This document shows, piece by piece, positions 10,541-21,033 of a DNA stretch of 64,000 bases. The DNA comes from Prostheceraeus crozeri. Taxonomy: Eukaryota > Platyhelminthes > Polycladida > Euryleptidae. The stretch spans positions 124,001 to 188,000 of the forward strand of contig CAJQUW010007022.1 in NCBI GenBank assembly GCA_907163375.1. The letters run 5' to 3'. The notes under the pieces were generated by a model. It worked only from the letters and a program-made list of their open reading frames with translations, was not told the origin of the DNA and did no database searches. A program made the position numbers and the translations under genes. Position 1 is the stretch's first letter. Every line of letters starts with the position of its first letter.

Positions 10541-13500
10541 ACAAAGTAGTGAAGTGAAGACAATGGGTGTCACAGAATGCAGTTTAGTCCTACGAAAAGC
10601 ATGGTAATTGATTTACTTATCTTACATCACAATGATTACCTAAATGGTTTTTCTGCAACTCGCTAAGTAGGTCGCCGGATTCTGATTTCAGTATGCTGAC
10701 CTTAATAACACAGAAAGGTAATGAACTGTAGGCATATAAGATCTATTTCAATATTTTTAAATTTGTGGATTTTCTATTGTTAACACTGAATAATCTGCTG
10801 ACTTTCTGCAAAATGAAGTGGTTGAATTCTCTGCGTTCCTAGAAGTGTGAAAAATTTTCTGGCAGTGACAGAGTACAGGTTTATCATGTATCATTAATTT
10901 TATGACTACAATCATGATATTTGACATCATGAGCTGGTGTCATTTATCATGTAGACTTTACTAATCATAGATGTGGATTTTGATAGGTCGAGGGTGATGG
11001 GATGAAAATGACACTGATATCGACGGATGACCTTGCAGTAGAACCAGGCGTGTCCTATTTTCTTGGAGTCGTCTTCCCAACTTTGCTTCTTACCGGCCAA
11101 ACTTGATTGACTTGTCGTTGTACAAAGCTAAATGGAAACTTGAGGAGATGGCTTTTTGCTAATCCCATTCCATTTGCCTCATCTTCGAATAATTTCCGTG
11201 ATGTTGGTAAGGATTCGGTAAATGCCTGTCTTAGAAGCCGATTTTTTGACTTCACTTTCCATCGCGTTGGTTCATCGTCTCTGTGTGACAAACTCGTAGA
11301 ACAATCACATTTGACTGCATCGAGATTTGATATGGCAGCGAGACATTTCATCAACACGTCAATCTATTTGTGAAAAACTACAGTGAAAATGTATTTATCC
11401 ATTAATGGATTCTAATGTGGAAGCTGCACTGATGACCATCTTGTCTCAGGTCAACATGTTTTGCTGTATTCGCATTATTATGATTTTACTGTTTTTGGCA
11501 TAGTACAGTGATTGCAAACAATCGCCAATGATTTGAATATGAAGAAGCGAATAATAATAATCTACTTCAATTAAGTTCTTCTTAAGTATAATGAAAGGAA
11601 GAGCTTGACAATATGTAGTGTTGTAACGGTTTTCTATTGATATAGAAAACAGTTTTGTACAACGGAGTTGTTAACTTCAGACCGCGAGAGTTTTTGATAT
11701 CCAAAAAGCTTGCACTTACTCATACCATAGAGATTGAGTGCTTTTGGAAGACAGATGACTTAGTTTGTCTTAGCTTATTGTCGTGGTTTGCAGCATGAAG
11801 TTTTATATTGAACGAAGTCGTACCTGAAACTTTCACATGCACTGAACGTCATAAATTTTGCAACGACTAAAAATCTGTTAAATTTGATGAGACTATATAA
11901 AATAGATTCAGACTATATTCATATCATGCATGGTACCATGAGCTTGTGACCCGTTACTCCAGACCATCACAACACTATCAGATTTTAATCAACTATCGAT
12001 CTTGCGAAATTATGACGCAATTTGAATACTATTTCCTTGAGCTATTGGCTACAAATACTAAAGTTGAAGATGCAATTCGTCTATAGAACTAGTTTAAAAA
12101 GCATCTACACGTCATGCTGTCTCACATGAGTGGCCGCTTTCATTGAGAATCTCTTATCTTCCACTTGGATAACACTCAAATTTGTTATGACTTTCGCATG
12201 AAATCAGCGCTTCCGCACCGACCCGACTTGTGTCCAGACCGGAGTGCGTGCTGAGGCCATAGTAACAGCAAATCGTCAGCTAGTTCCAACATCCTCTAGC
12301 TTCAGATACCGGCTTCGAGCGCACACCCTCCCGGTCTTTAGTTCCCACGTGGCGCGTGGGTTAAACTAAACCAAAGTCACACAGGTTTTGGTCGGTTTAC
12401 AAAGTTCATGTGCAGTTGGGCCTCTTAGTATCTCATCTTTGCTTCTGTGGTTGCTTCCAGACTCGGGGCTAAATTGTGAGAAAATAGACCGCTCTGGTCA
12501 TATCACCGATCTCGACAATCCCCGCCTTTTTTCTTACCTCTCGAACGGTAAATTTTGGCACAAACACGCATCTTAAACTGTAAATCAAAAAAATATAGTT
12601 ACTCAAGCGCATGATCCACCCTTTATGCGAGTATTTTTGTCCAAATCTTGAATAGATGCGATGCGAATTTATTGATGTTTTTCATAACAGGACAAAAGTA
12701 AACACTCAGTTTGATAGAAAAAAGTGATGCATGTGAATCATGACCTATGGACTTTTGTTTGATTTTCGTCGCTGTCTTTGGAATTCGTCTTACAACAGTT
12801 GTGGATCGGAAGAGTATAGAGTTCGCTATCGATGTTCTGTCGATGACGTAACCCTTATGCGTCGCTCGAATCGACCGTCGTTGCCTTTGTTTTTCCTTAC
12901 GAATCTGTCTAACAGAAATGTTATCGAAGTTAGTTCTGATGTGTAATGTTGAACATGTACAGCTTCTCATCATCGTCATGGTAACTCTTTCAGTTGCGAA
13001 TATATTTTACATGTTGATGTCACAGTTAACCGCTTGTTTTCCACTCCATTTCCATCTGATTGTGCAACGATTCAATGGCAATGATTTATGTGTAAATTAA
13101 ATTTCTGCTTCATTCAAGGACAGTATCAAGAAATAAAGAACAAAAAAAATAGTCGTCGGCATCGCATTGGTGATGAGAACGAAAGCAAGAGATAGGGTTC
13201 TGTGTACGGAAAGGATCGGATATTGGTGGATGTTGAGAGAAGCAGAGGTGACAGCAGAGGAGAAAGAATCCGGCTCCCGATATAATTGATAAGGTGTTCA
13301 ACTAATCGAGAAATAGTATGAAAAGTGATCCGTCACGCAATGAGGAATGGAAAGAATTTCTGAATCAAGACATTTACAAAAATCCGCTATAGTTTCTGAA
13401 CCATTAATCGAAAACTTGAAAGGGTGAAACTTATATTCTTTCACAGAATGAACACAGCAGATCTGTAGTCAGTCACCGATCAGTTTACATGTGCATTTTA

Positions 13501-14336
13501 CAGTTGTCTGACGAAACAAATTCCCTTTATAGGATAAAGCCAGAGAAAGTAACTTCCTATGATGGTTGATGGTTGTTTTTGAAGAGTAAGTTGTAACAGC
13601 AAAATGTTTCTGGTCAATTTCTTTCAATTCCAATTTTCACCATCGTTTGAAAACGATCAAATTGTTTGAAAATTAGATAAGAAAAATTTGACCTCCGCTC
13701 TGATCAAGAAATATAGTGCAAACAAAATTATAACACAGTCAGGTAAACGCACAGCCAATTTGAAAGTTTTGAAACATAAATGGTTGAAGTATGATAGTTC
13801 GACATATATAGACTCTCAACATCTAAGATAAGTTATTTCACCATCTAACGAATATTTACCACAGATTTTCTGAAGTTGTGAAAAGTTTTCCTCTAATCTA
13901 ATGTTTCTAATGTTCTAATCTAATCAAGTTGCTTCATGATATGATTAAAAGCTCCATCATGTGACCAGAATCCGCTTATATATGTGCCCTTGTCATTTTG
14001 AAAATTTACAAAAGCTAAAGCCCCAAATTTGTTTAGTCAGAGAATTAGGAAGCTTTTATTAGACTATAAAATTTGCTCAAGTATTTCATATGAAATATAC
14101 CTCTCTTGACCACTACGAAAGGAAGGAAAAGCAAACACATATGGCAAGTCTATGAGACGGAGGTGCGGTGGAACCGGATGGACGGAGAATAATGGAGGAG
14201 AAAAAGTATTTTTTTAACCCCATAATTTTCGATTGAAGCACCGTCATAACTCGCAAGAGTTAAATGACCTTGGTGACTTAAATGCAGAAGTAGTATCATT
14301 GCTATTGACTATTACTGTAGCAATATCCAACAGGAT
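9672..14336. other. Long stretch without a recognised gene
   Basis: No conserved coding region is visible in 4.6 kb. Minor structures are a small hairpin with 12-bp arms CTCGTCATTGGC/GCCAATGACGAG (10279-10320) and the CT microsatellite at about 10508-10538. Open frames up to 118 codons (for example 12623-12979 on the minus strand) lack recognisable domains and overlap frames on the other strand. Host intronic or intergenic DNA is the simplest reading. Confidence 0.5.
10508..10538. repeat. (CT)n microsatellite
   Basis: About 15 uninterrupted CT units. The short frame running through it (10359-10607) owes its Ser-Leu run to the repeat and is not a gene. Confidence 0.95.
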
Positions 14337-14975
14337 AGTAGTAAGGAATCCTCCCAACTGCGCACAGCGCCCCCCCTCTGGAGCGCGAGTTGGGTTGTTG
14401 TGGTTCTGGGTCGACCGGCCGGGTGTGTCGTGGTCGACCGTCCTTGTTGGTCTTGGGCGGCGGTCTGTGTTTTTGGTGTGTAGGATTGGTTGTAGGGTTG
14501 TTTTGTGTTTAGATTTGGTTTCCTGATGAAATTCTGCGTCATGTTGTGTTTCTTGGGTGTAGGTGTGGTCTAGGTGTGTTTTTGAGTGAGAAAATGGCTG
14601 TAGCGGCGAAACGAAGCCTCGTACGTGAAAATGGACGGTGGATTTGGACTTTTTGGCCAATTTTGGGTCTAGAGGACTTGTTTCAAAAGTCGTAGGCCAA
14701 AGAACGAAGAACTTCGACCCCCTCTCGGCAGCGTTTCTTCCAACTTTGGTTTTAGAGATCGTAGAAAGTCGTGCAATAGCTCGTTTGAAAGCTAAGAGTG
14801 CCACAAATTCATTGGAAAGCACAGTTTGGTCCTACCTTCCTTTGCTGAGGCTTGAGAGTGACATTGAGACTTTTGGTCATGTTAGAGAGCCATCAGAGGT
14901 TGCGTTTTGTGTTTTGGGCTCCAGCGGGCGAACGAAGCATCGGACGATAAAACTGAGACCAGATTTGGAATCAGC
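14337..14975. repeat. Left terminal inverted repeat of the Polinton
   Basis: This 639-bp repeat is mirrored at 35753-36832. The match runs from the first base to about 14975 (...CCAGATTTGGAATCAGC), where the right copy reads ...CCAGATTTGGATTCAGC. Its outer third is rich in G and T on the plus strand. It is the simple form, with a single copy of the module GGCTGTAGCGGCGAAACG. Open frames within it are not genes, since they also appear in the other copy and match no family. Confidence 0.93.
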
Positions 14976-15027
14976 TTGATGTCATTGGCCAATAAGGAGC
15001 ACATTGAATGAAAATGCAGCATTTCTC

Positions 15028-15035
15028 TATAAATA
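15028..15035 (+). promoter_or_regulatory. Probable TATA box of the leftmost gene
   Basis: TATAAATA lies about 100 bp upstream of the probable first ATG (15132), just inside the left TIR, the right place for a promoter driving the rightward genes. The assignment rests on motif and position only. Confidence 0.5.
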
Positions 15036-15131
15036 ATGAGGTTTTCAGAGTGACAATCAATCTATCTTTGAGTCACATAGGTGTCGGACGCACGTTCTCC
15101 CTCTACATTCCTATTATATTATCCGTCTGAA

Positions 15132-15906
15132 ATGGTAAGTCGGAACCTTCCTTCCTCTCCTTCCTTGAGTGTTAACTTAATAGCATCTCTTTTATTTTCA
15201 GGCATCTACTACATCTACTACATTTACAGGACAAGATAGTGTTCAGACGTTACAAGGATCTCTACAATCAGATCGTCTTATGTTGAGGCCAGTAGAACAG
15301 AAAACAAAAGTACATAATCCTACCCCACTACAGCGTAAATTTAGACAAGCCATACGTTATTACGATCATAGTATAGTATTGCAAACGGGAATGATTCCTT
15401 CCACTGAAGTGAAGATATTGAACAATCAGTATGGGGACTACCTAGTCATTCCTGTGAATCCATACATTCGTCGCCAACTCGATGTTATTGAAGAGTTTGC
15501 GACATTAAATATGGACATCCCTACTCCCCTTAGCAAGGAATGGAAGGCGAGAGACGACAATGATACTCCATATAGAAAGATATGGGATGGTAAAAAGCTT
15601 TCTTTACCACTATCGCATTGGTGCTCATACTATAAAAAGGAAGGAGATGAAGTGACACCCATCAGATGTGAAGACCTCGCAGAAGGCACTTGGAATATTG
15701 GTTTTGCTATCAGTGGAATATATTATGGCTATCACCAGAACAACAAATTAGCCTTTATATCGATGCATGCTCAATCCATCCTATATATACCAAAGCAACC
15801 AGACGTTCATGACATTATTGATCAAATCCTCAACGAGAGCGGTACAAAGCGCAAGTCAGAGAAGAATGCTGCCGGTAAGCGCAAGCCAAAGAAGGAGAAT
15901 CAGTAG
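15132..15906 (+). CDS. Polinton gene of unknown function, one small intron
   Basis: The main open stretch is a protein of about 210-235 residues with no family I can name. An ATG at 15132-15134 is followed directly by the donor GTAAGT. The acceptor TTTTATTTTCAG ends at 15201, and the next exon begins GCATCTACTACATC, giving a start MASTTST. The implied intron is 67 bp. The body contains LRPVEQKTKV near the start and PLSHWCSYYKKEGDEV in the middle. The tail, from about residue 210, is very basic (KRKSEKNAAGKRKPKK), like a nuclear localisation or DNA-binding tail. It looks whole. First position after the TIR and its own promoter suggest an early-expressed nuclear protein, which is inference. Confidence 0.7.
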
Positions 15907-15940
15907 TTCTTACCTATCTCTACCTTATGACAATTCGCTC

Positions 15941-16030
15941 ATGTGCTTTGAGTGTCGTAGACGTGGACTTATCAGATACATTTTACTTCTTCGCTGCCAT
16001 CATGTTATTTGTGTATTTTGTCGTGAATAG
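15941..16030 (+). pseudogene. Short RING-like zinc motif remnant (Polinton)
   Basis: About 30 residues show the first half of a RING/zinc-finger pattern: CFEC, then about 14 residues, then C-H-H-x2-C-x2-C. It follows the unknown gene directly and resembles the fuller RING protein at 17137-17475. It seems to be a remnant or an exon fragment rather than a complete gene. Confidence 0.4.
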
Positions 16031-16127
16031 CATCGATGTACTTCATCATTTCGTAATATGTTATAGGACTCTTCATCAGATGAGTAAAAATTTGTAATTT
16101 CCTTTTTAGTCATCTATCATCATTTTT

Positions 16128-16532
16128 ATGGATTGTGAGGGTGAACCTGTACAGGAGCTCAGTGCTATTGCTATGGACAATTGGTCGTATCAAATTGTTA
16201 GTGTCTACCATCAACATACCAAGTGTGATCCCAACGCTGATAGCTGGGCGAGAAAACAGATCCATGAACTTAATCAGCGATACTTGCAGGGCTATGGCTT
16301 TTCTAATGAATGTGGTCTTCTTATTGACTTTAAAAGATGGTTAGCAGCTATTAATGTTGCATGTATCTTTTGCAATGATCCTACTAAGGAGAAGAAACTA
16401 TTTCCAAATCTAATCATCAATGATATTCTACTTCCACCTTGGGATAGTAGAGTTAACCAACACCATCATGAAGTCACTAAACGTTTTAAGGAATTGAGTG
16501 TTCCTATTTTAAATGTTCGTTGTAGTCGCTAA
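16128..16532 (+). CDS. Exonuclease-like (RNase H fold, DEDD type) small protein, Polinton
   Basis: A 134-residue frame begins MDCEGEPVQELSAI. The D-x-E at residues 2-4, set in a hydrophobic strand before QELSAI, is the arrangement of the first metal-binding motif in DnaQ/DEDD 3'-5' exonucleases. Later blocks include ARKQIHELN, FKRWLA, CIFCNDPTKEKK near residues 85-95 (a possible second Asp motif), and HHHEVTKRFK. If it is an exonuclease it would act in DNA replication or repair of the element. The polymerase on the other strand carries its own exonuclease domain, so the job would be accessory. The fold assignment is inference from motif spacing; the reading frame itself looks uninterrupted. 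Confidence 0.45.
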   Translation: MDCEGEPVQELSAIAMDNWSYQIVSVYHQHTKCDPNADSWARKQIHELNQRYLQGYGFSNECGLLIDFKRWLAAINVACIFCNDPTKEKKLFPNLIINDILLPPWDSRVNQHHHEVTKRFKELSVPILNVRCSR

Positions 16533-16738
16533 ATTCATAATCAATGCTTTTTTCCTCCATATCTCAACACTGCTAAAGTAATGTTTGGTCATCATTGCTC
16601 TTTATATGATAGCTACCAACTGTATCTATTTTATCTGTATCAAACCCACAATTTTTAATGCATGCTTTTTAAAGTCGTTTAATAAATGCTTTATGAAGAG
16701 ATTTGTTATTTTCATGCAACGGGTGGGATAGATGAAGG

Positions 16739-17155
16739 ATGATAATGTCTTTCTCAAATGATTGTGGAACATTAAGTTTTCATAGACAAAGCTTAGAGGG
16801 AACTATTCAAGATTATGTGATAACTTTTCATAAAGATGAGATAAACATCAAATCAGTTATTGGTGATACTAGGACTCTATTTTTGAAGTTTATGGATGCG
16901 TTTTCTAATAGAATTGTAATGGCGAGATTAGTTGCAAAAATTCATTTCTGCCATTTTGGGAAAGAAGAGGTAGAAGATCGTTTCTTACACTTTGCTTCTT
17001 ATTCGATGGAAGTTGTAGATAATCCCGAAGAATTTTTTGAAAGACACACGGGAAAAATTGCTCAACGTCTTGATGCATTTAACCATCATGGTAGCAGTTT
17101 AGTGATTGAAGCGATTTCGCACATTCACATTCAACTTTGTATAAAAGAAACTTAA
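16739..17155 (+). CDS. Polinton protein of unknown function
   Basis: A 138-residue frame, MIMSFSNDCGTL to the stop just after LCIKET. The C-terminal block IAQRLDAFNHHGSSLVIEAISHIHI resembles a segment (I..RID.F...GSGW.I..I) that I recall in the N-terminal part of Polinton polymerase-linked proteins, but this is memory-based and weak. It overlaps the start of the next frame by about 19 bp. No catalytic motif is visible. About 200 bp of AT-rich spacer precedes it. Confidence 0.5.
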   Translation: MIMSFSNDCGTLSFHRQSLEGTIQDYVITFHKDEINIKSVIGDTRTLFLKFMDAFSNRIVMARLVAKIHFCHFGKEEVEDRFLHFASYSMEVVDNPEEFFERHTGKIAQRLDAFNHHGSSLVIEAISHIHIQLCIKET

Positions 17156-17475
17156 AGATGCAACGGTACTTGATCGTAGCACAATTGGTTTTCGAGTTGT
17201 GCCTGCTTACTCTCGAAGTACATTCCTTCTGCACATGTGTCTATTATTTAGAAAAAGCTAGCAAGTTCATGTCTTCAAAAAGACTTGCTTTAGAAGTTGT
17301 TAGCAAGAGTGAAAATATATGCGATGTATGTAGGCGAAAGGATGGAAGTGAAAATTGCATCTTTAAGAGATGTAAGCATACTTTCTGCCATCGCTGTTTC
17401 ATACGATACTGTATTCAACTTTGTCAATGCAGTCACTGTGATATAGCTCATTTTGAGTGTCACTTCTGTCATTAA
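17137..17475 (+). CDS. RING-finger protein encoded by the Polinton
   Basis: A 112-residue frame. The N-terminus (LIVAQLVFELCLLTLEV) is hydrophobic, like a signal or membrane segment. From about residue 60 there is a RING-HC pattern: CDVC, about 12 residues, C-K-H-T-F-C-H-R-C, then CQCSHC, with further Cys and His to the end (HFECHFCH). RING-HC proteins bind two zinc ions and act as E3 ubiquitin ligases, and large DNA viruses often carry them to alter host defences. That role here is inference. No unpaired key zinc ligand is obvious, and the gene seems intact. Confidence 0.6.
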   Translation: MYKRNLKMQRYLIVAQLVFELCLLTLEVHSFCTCVYYLEKASKFMSSKRLALEVVSKSENICDVCRRKDGSENCIFKRCKHTFCHRCFIRYCIQLCQCSHCDIAHFECHFCH

Positions 17476-17517
17476 AGTTAGCACCTATGCAAATGTGGAA
17501 AAATCAAGTTGTAACAA

Positions 17518-17880
17518 TGGTTAAGAGAAAAATGGCGAAACGCAAGTCGAAAGTCTTCAAAATTTTTTGAGGCCATTCGAGCTCTTCAACGAATGAAAGG
17601 AAATCATCGATATAATGCTATACGACATGCTAATGATAAATTTATTCGAGAAATTGTTTCTCATGTGAGAAGTTTGAGGACAAAGAAATTATCACCACAA
17701 TTACGAAAGTTACTTAGGCGACATACTACGAAATTGCGATTCATCTCCAATCCTAAAGTTACCCTTCAAAGAAAGAGGAAAACTCTAACACAAAAGGGCG
17801 GTTTCCTTTCAGTGTTACTTCCGCTGTTAGCTCCTGTAGTAGGTGACCTCATGGGTAGGATCTTTAATCCTAAGCGTTAA
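17518..17880 (+). pseudogene. GG-motif basic core/capsid peptide gene (Polinton)
   Basis: The predicted protein is small and very basic (RSLRTKKLSPQLRKLLRRH). It then has KGGF, a Gly-Gly site of the kind cut by adenovirus-type proteases, followed by a hydrophobic helix SVLLPLLAPVVGDLMGRIF. This layout matches adenovirus core peptide X/mu and related Polinton virion peptides. The element also encodes the matching protease at 22241. The region shows signs of being broken near its start. It ends at the boundary with the ATPase gene. Confidence 0.55.
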
Positions 17881-17910
17881 TCTTGCAAATATTGAATCCC
17901 AAAGTATTAA

Positions 17911-18559
17911 AATGGATTTCAGACTTCAATGTGATAAAGTTCTGACTGCATCAGGTCCATCCCATGCAGGTAAAACTGTTTTCACTCTGAATTTGCTAGA
18001 TAAAAGAAAGGAGTTGTTTAGGAAACCTATCAATCGAGTGATTTGGTGTTATGGTATTTATCAACCGTTACTCTTTCAGGAATTGCAACGTCGTAACTTT
18101 ATTCGAAATGAAGGAATTATTCCAGTGGATAAGATTCAGTCCAATGATGTCGTTGTATTGGATGATCTGTTAAAAGAAAGCGAGAATTCTAAAGATGTTA
18201 CAGATACGTTCACTCGCGCAGCACATCACAAAAGATGCTTTATAATCTATATCACGCAAAATTTGTTTCCTGATGGGAAAGAAGCCCGCACACGAAACCT
18301 GAATACACACTATTACGCTATTTTGAAGAATCCACGAGATAGAAGTCAATTTGAAATTTTAGCGCGACAAGTTGCGCGAAGAGGTTCAAAAGCCTTAATT
18401 GAAATTTTTCAAGCAGCAACTGAAAAACCACACGGTTACTTATTTATTGATTTTACACAGCAGTGTCCGGAAGAATTTAGATTTCGAAGTGATATTTTAA
18501 AAGAGCCTATGATTATCTACAAACTGAGTTCTTATTCTCGCATGGATGTTATTCCCTAG
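17911..18559 (+). CDS. Packaging ATPase, A32/FtsK-HerA type (Polinton)
   Basis: The start is taken at MDFRLQCDKVL because Walker A follows at the usual distance: SGPSHAGKT at about residues 17-25, with the catalytic Lys-Thr. Walker B reads VVVLDDLL near residue 86. A conserved block IIYITQNLFP follows, the sensor-like strand of this family, then RDRSQFEILARQV. Length (215 residues) is normal for Polinton/adintovirus ATPases. The enzyme would pump the genome into preformed capsids. The reading frame is uninterrupted. A longer upstream start in the same frame overlaps the core-peptide gene and is less likely. Confidence 0.88.
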
Positions 18560-19190
18560 GATGAATATGTGCAATTGACTGCCATGCAACAAGTAAGACA
18601 TCCTCTCGCAAATCAAATTTATAAAAATGAATTAAATTATCAGCAAAATGCGCATATCAAAGATCCACATCGTGCTGTATTATTACAATCGGAAACTGTC
18701 GAAGAATTAAAAAGTTTGAAGAATAAGATGCGTGACTCTGTTTCGACTGCTACACCTTAAGCATCTCGCGCACATGCAATGTCCCTTTTCAACAGCATTG
18801 AACCTTATCTCACTGTGAAAGATAGAGGAGAAATCATTTCAGATGAAAATGAAATTACTAACGCTTCACGTTATGAGGACTTGATTCAGTATGCAACGCG
18901 CAGAAAGCGCCGTCAAGGCTATGTCCCACCTGGTTGGTCTTACTTTCTTAAACTATTAAAAAAGCACAATGTTCCAAAATTTGCTTTGAATAATGAAACA
19001 TTGAAAGAACTTGATTCTATTTCAGCAGTTGATGCTACTTCATCTACTTCACCGGTTAAGAGTAAAATGAAAATGCCAAGGAATTGATTTAAGAGATCAC
19101 CTTCTAAATCCCCTGCCACACCCATCAAGCAAACAAGGGGAAGAGAACGACGTAGAAGAACTCCAAAGAAATGCATGTTCTCAGACTATT
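18560..19190 (+). pseudogene. Conserved Polinton protein of unknown function, broken
   Basis: Two neighbouring open stretches look like parts of one gene directly after the ATPase. The first contains QVRHPLANQIYKNELN and a charged helix EELKSLKNKMRDS. The second contains RYEDLIQYATRRKRR, PPGWSYFLKLLKKHNVPK and a Ser/Pro/Lys-rich tail. The RY.DL..YA...PPGW.YFL.LLKKHNVP block is one I associate with Polinton proteins encoded beside the ATPase. Its function is unknown; a virion or assembly role is likely from the neighbours. The gene is broken at least once. Confidence 0.55.
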
Positions 19191-19193
19191 AAT

Positions 19194-19394
19194 ATGAAGC
19201 AGATGTGTTGCTTACCATGTAATGAGCCGCCGGAAGTAAATGTAACTGTAACTTGTACTTGCTGTGCCAGTTCTCACAATGGGACTCCTAAGCAATGTAA
19301 ATGTAAATCCCATAAATCCTGTGGTTGCTGTAAGTGCAAAAAGGTAGGAAAGCAAAAACATGAGAAGGAGAAAGAGTCAGTCGTCATCGGATGA
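19194..19394 (+). CDS. Small Cys-rich protein (Polinton)
   Basis: A 66-residue frame with more than a dozen cysteines in pairs and short spacings (MCCLPC, CTCCASS, CKCKSHKSCGCCKCKK), ending in a Lys/Glu tail. The pattern suggests metal binding like a metallothionein or a compact zinc knuckle. No family is recognised. Its last 35 bp overlap the integrase frame in a different phase. It may be a separate peptide or the N-terminal zinc domain of an integrase read from an alternative frame or by splicing. Confidence 0.45.
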   Translation: MKQMCCLPCNEPPEVNVTVTCTCCASSHNGTPKQCKCKSHKSCGCCKCKKVGKQKHEKEKESVVIG

Positions 19395-20356
19395 ACTTTT
19401 AGAGTCAATATATTATGATGTAAAACATCCTGCAGGATTTGCATCTATAAAGAAATTGTCAAAAGCGAGCGGTCTTCCACACTCACAAGTTAAACAATGG
19501 TTAAAGGGTCAAGCTACATATTTCTTAGGATCAAGCTACATAGGGTCAAGCCACAAACAAGCGAGAAAGAAGTACCGGACCCGTCTTCATATTACTCATG
19601 ACATTGATGAACAGTGGCAAGCAGATTTGTGTGACGTTGCCGCTATTTCAAAACATAACTCGGGACACAATTTTATCTTAGCCGTAATTGATATTTTCTC
19701 GCGTTATGCGTGGGCTCAGCCTTTAAAAACTAAAGGTAAACGAGTAGCAAAGGCATTCCAGTCAATTTTCCGAGAGGGTCGTATTGCAAAGAGAATTCAG
19801 AGTGATCAAGGAAAAGAGTTCGAAAATCAGCATGTGGGAAGATTGTTTGAGAGATATGATATTGAGCCGTTTAGTGTAAAGAGTGCTTATAAGGCTGCAC
19901 TAGTTGGACGTTTTAATCGCACATTAAAAAATCGCTTGTGGCGACATTTCACTGCCAATTTAACACAAAATTGGACAAAGGTTCTACAAGATACGCTTGA
20001 TGCCTACAATCACTCTATTCATCGTTCTGTTGGACTCAGACCAGCGGATGTGAATGCTGGCAACGTAGATAGAGTGCGTGAAACATTTCAACGCAAACGT
20101 AATAATGCAAAGTGATGTGGAAATAGGTGACAAAGTTCGCATATCAAAAGTTAAGAGTGTTTTTGCCAAAGGTTATCTCCCGAATTGGACAGAAGAGATT
20201 TTCACAGTTTCAAGTATCAATAAAAAAGACTCCCCAACAACTTACAAGTTGAAAGATTACGATAATGAAGAAATTGATGGTAGCTTTTATCGTGATGAGA
20301 TTGAGATGGTCACTCAAAGTGAAACATATTTTATTGGAGAAAATCATTCGAAGTAA
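19360..20356 (+). pseudogene. Retroviral-type integrase (Polinton c-integrase), broken
   Basis: Parts in order: a basic start with a helix-turn-helix-like stretch (GFASIKKLSKASGLPHSQVK); the RNase H-fold catalytic core from DEQWQADLCDV through FILAVIDIFSRYAWA and IQSDQGKEFEN to RFNRTLKNRLWRHF; the conserved block YNHSIHRSVGLRPADV; then an SH3-like C-terminal domain (GDKVRISKVKS, FTVSSINKKDSPTTYKLKDY). Polinton integrases join element ends to target DNA with 6-bp staggered cuts, consistent with the flanking duplications here. The gene is broken at least once and is a fossil. Confidence 0.9.
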
Positions 20357-20505
20357 GAAATGACAAGGTGAAGAATGGTGTCTTGTTAAAAAGGTCGGTT
20401 ATCCTTTAAGTATGAACTCTTGGATGCGTCTTGCAGACATCTTTCATCTACGCGATCGTCAGTGATTTATGCAAAGACATAACTTGTAATGTCAATGTCT
20501 AAGCT

Positions 20506-20941
20506 ATGAATCCGACTGCATCGTTTTATTCACGCCCCTCCTATCTAAGTGGCGTGGGTGCAATTTACAGCGGCACCCGCCGTCAACGTGGAGGCAGCAT
20601 ATTTGGTGCGCTGAAATCTGTTGTAGCACCTCTCTTATCTACTGTCGGAAGATCTTTAAAACAAACTTTTTCAATAATGCTGTTGGCTTTGCTGGTGATG
20701 TTGTTAATGATATTACCAGTGGTAAAAATGTAAAGAGTACTTTACTGAATCGTGGGAAGGAACGCGGTTCAAGAACATTACAGCAAACTTTTAATGCTAC
20801 TCAACAAAAGAAAGCACCTAAACGAATGAATATTAGAAGAAAAAGAAAACAGGGCGGAGGTGGTAAGAAGCGAGCTTTAAACAAAACTAAGAAAAGGCAT
20901 TCAGGCAAACTTCGCGCGCTGTTATCTTTCATCAAGTGCTA
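20506..20941 (+). pseudogene. Second GG-motif minor capsid/membrane-active protein, broken
   Basis: The start reads MNPTASFYSRPSYLSG, followed by RRQRGGSIFGALKSVVAPLL. That is a basic Gly-Gly protease site followed by an amphipathic helix, as in adenovirus protein VI and Polinton equivalents. The later part, up to about 20940, is strongly basic (RRKRKQGGGGKKRALNKTKKR), like a DNA-binding core protein. The position between integrase and major capsid protein fits a virion component. The region is broken. Confidence 0.55.
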
Positions 20942-21033
20942 AACGACGACGCTGTCATAACTTCTACTCATGGAGTGCGAAACTTCAGGCTTTTGTTTGT
21001 TTGATCAACAATTAATACAGACAGATTCTTAGT

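Noticed and set aside
10359-10607. 82-codon frame with Ser-Leu repeats
   Set aside because: It is the translation of the CT microsatellite.
14244-14822. 192-codon minus-strand frame in the left TIR, with an equivalent at 35906-36913
   Set aside because: It lies in the terminal repeat, runs past the element boundary on the left, matches no family, and is created by the GT-rich composition.
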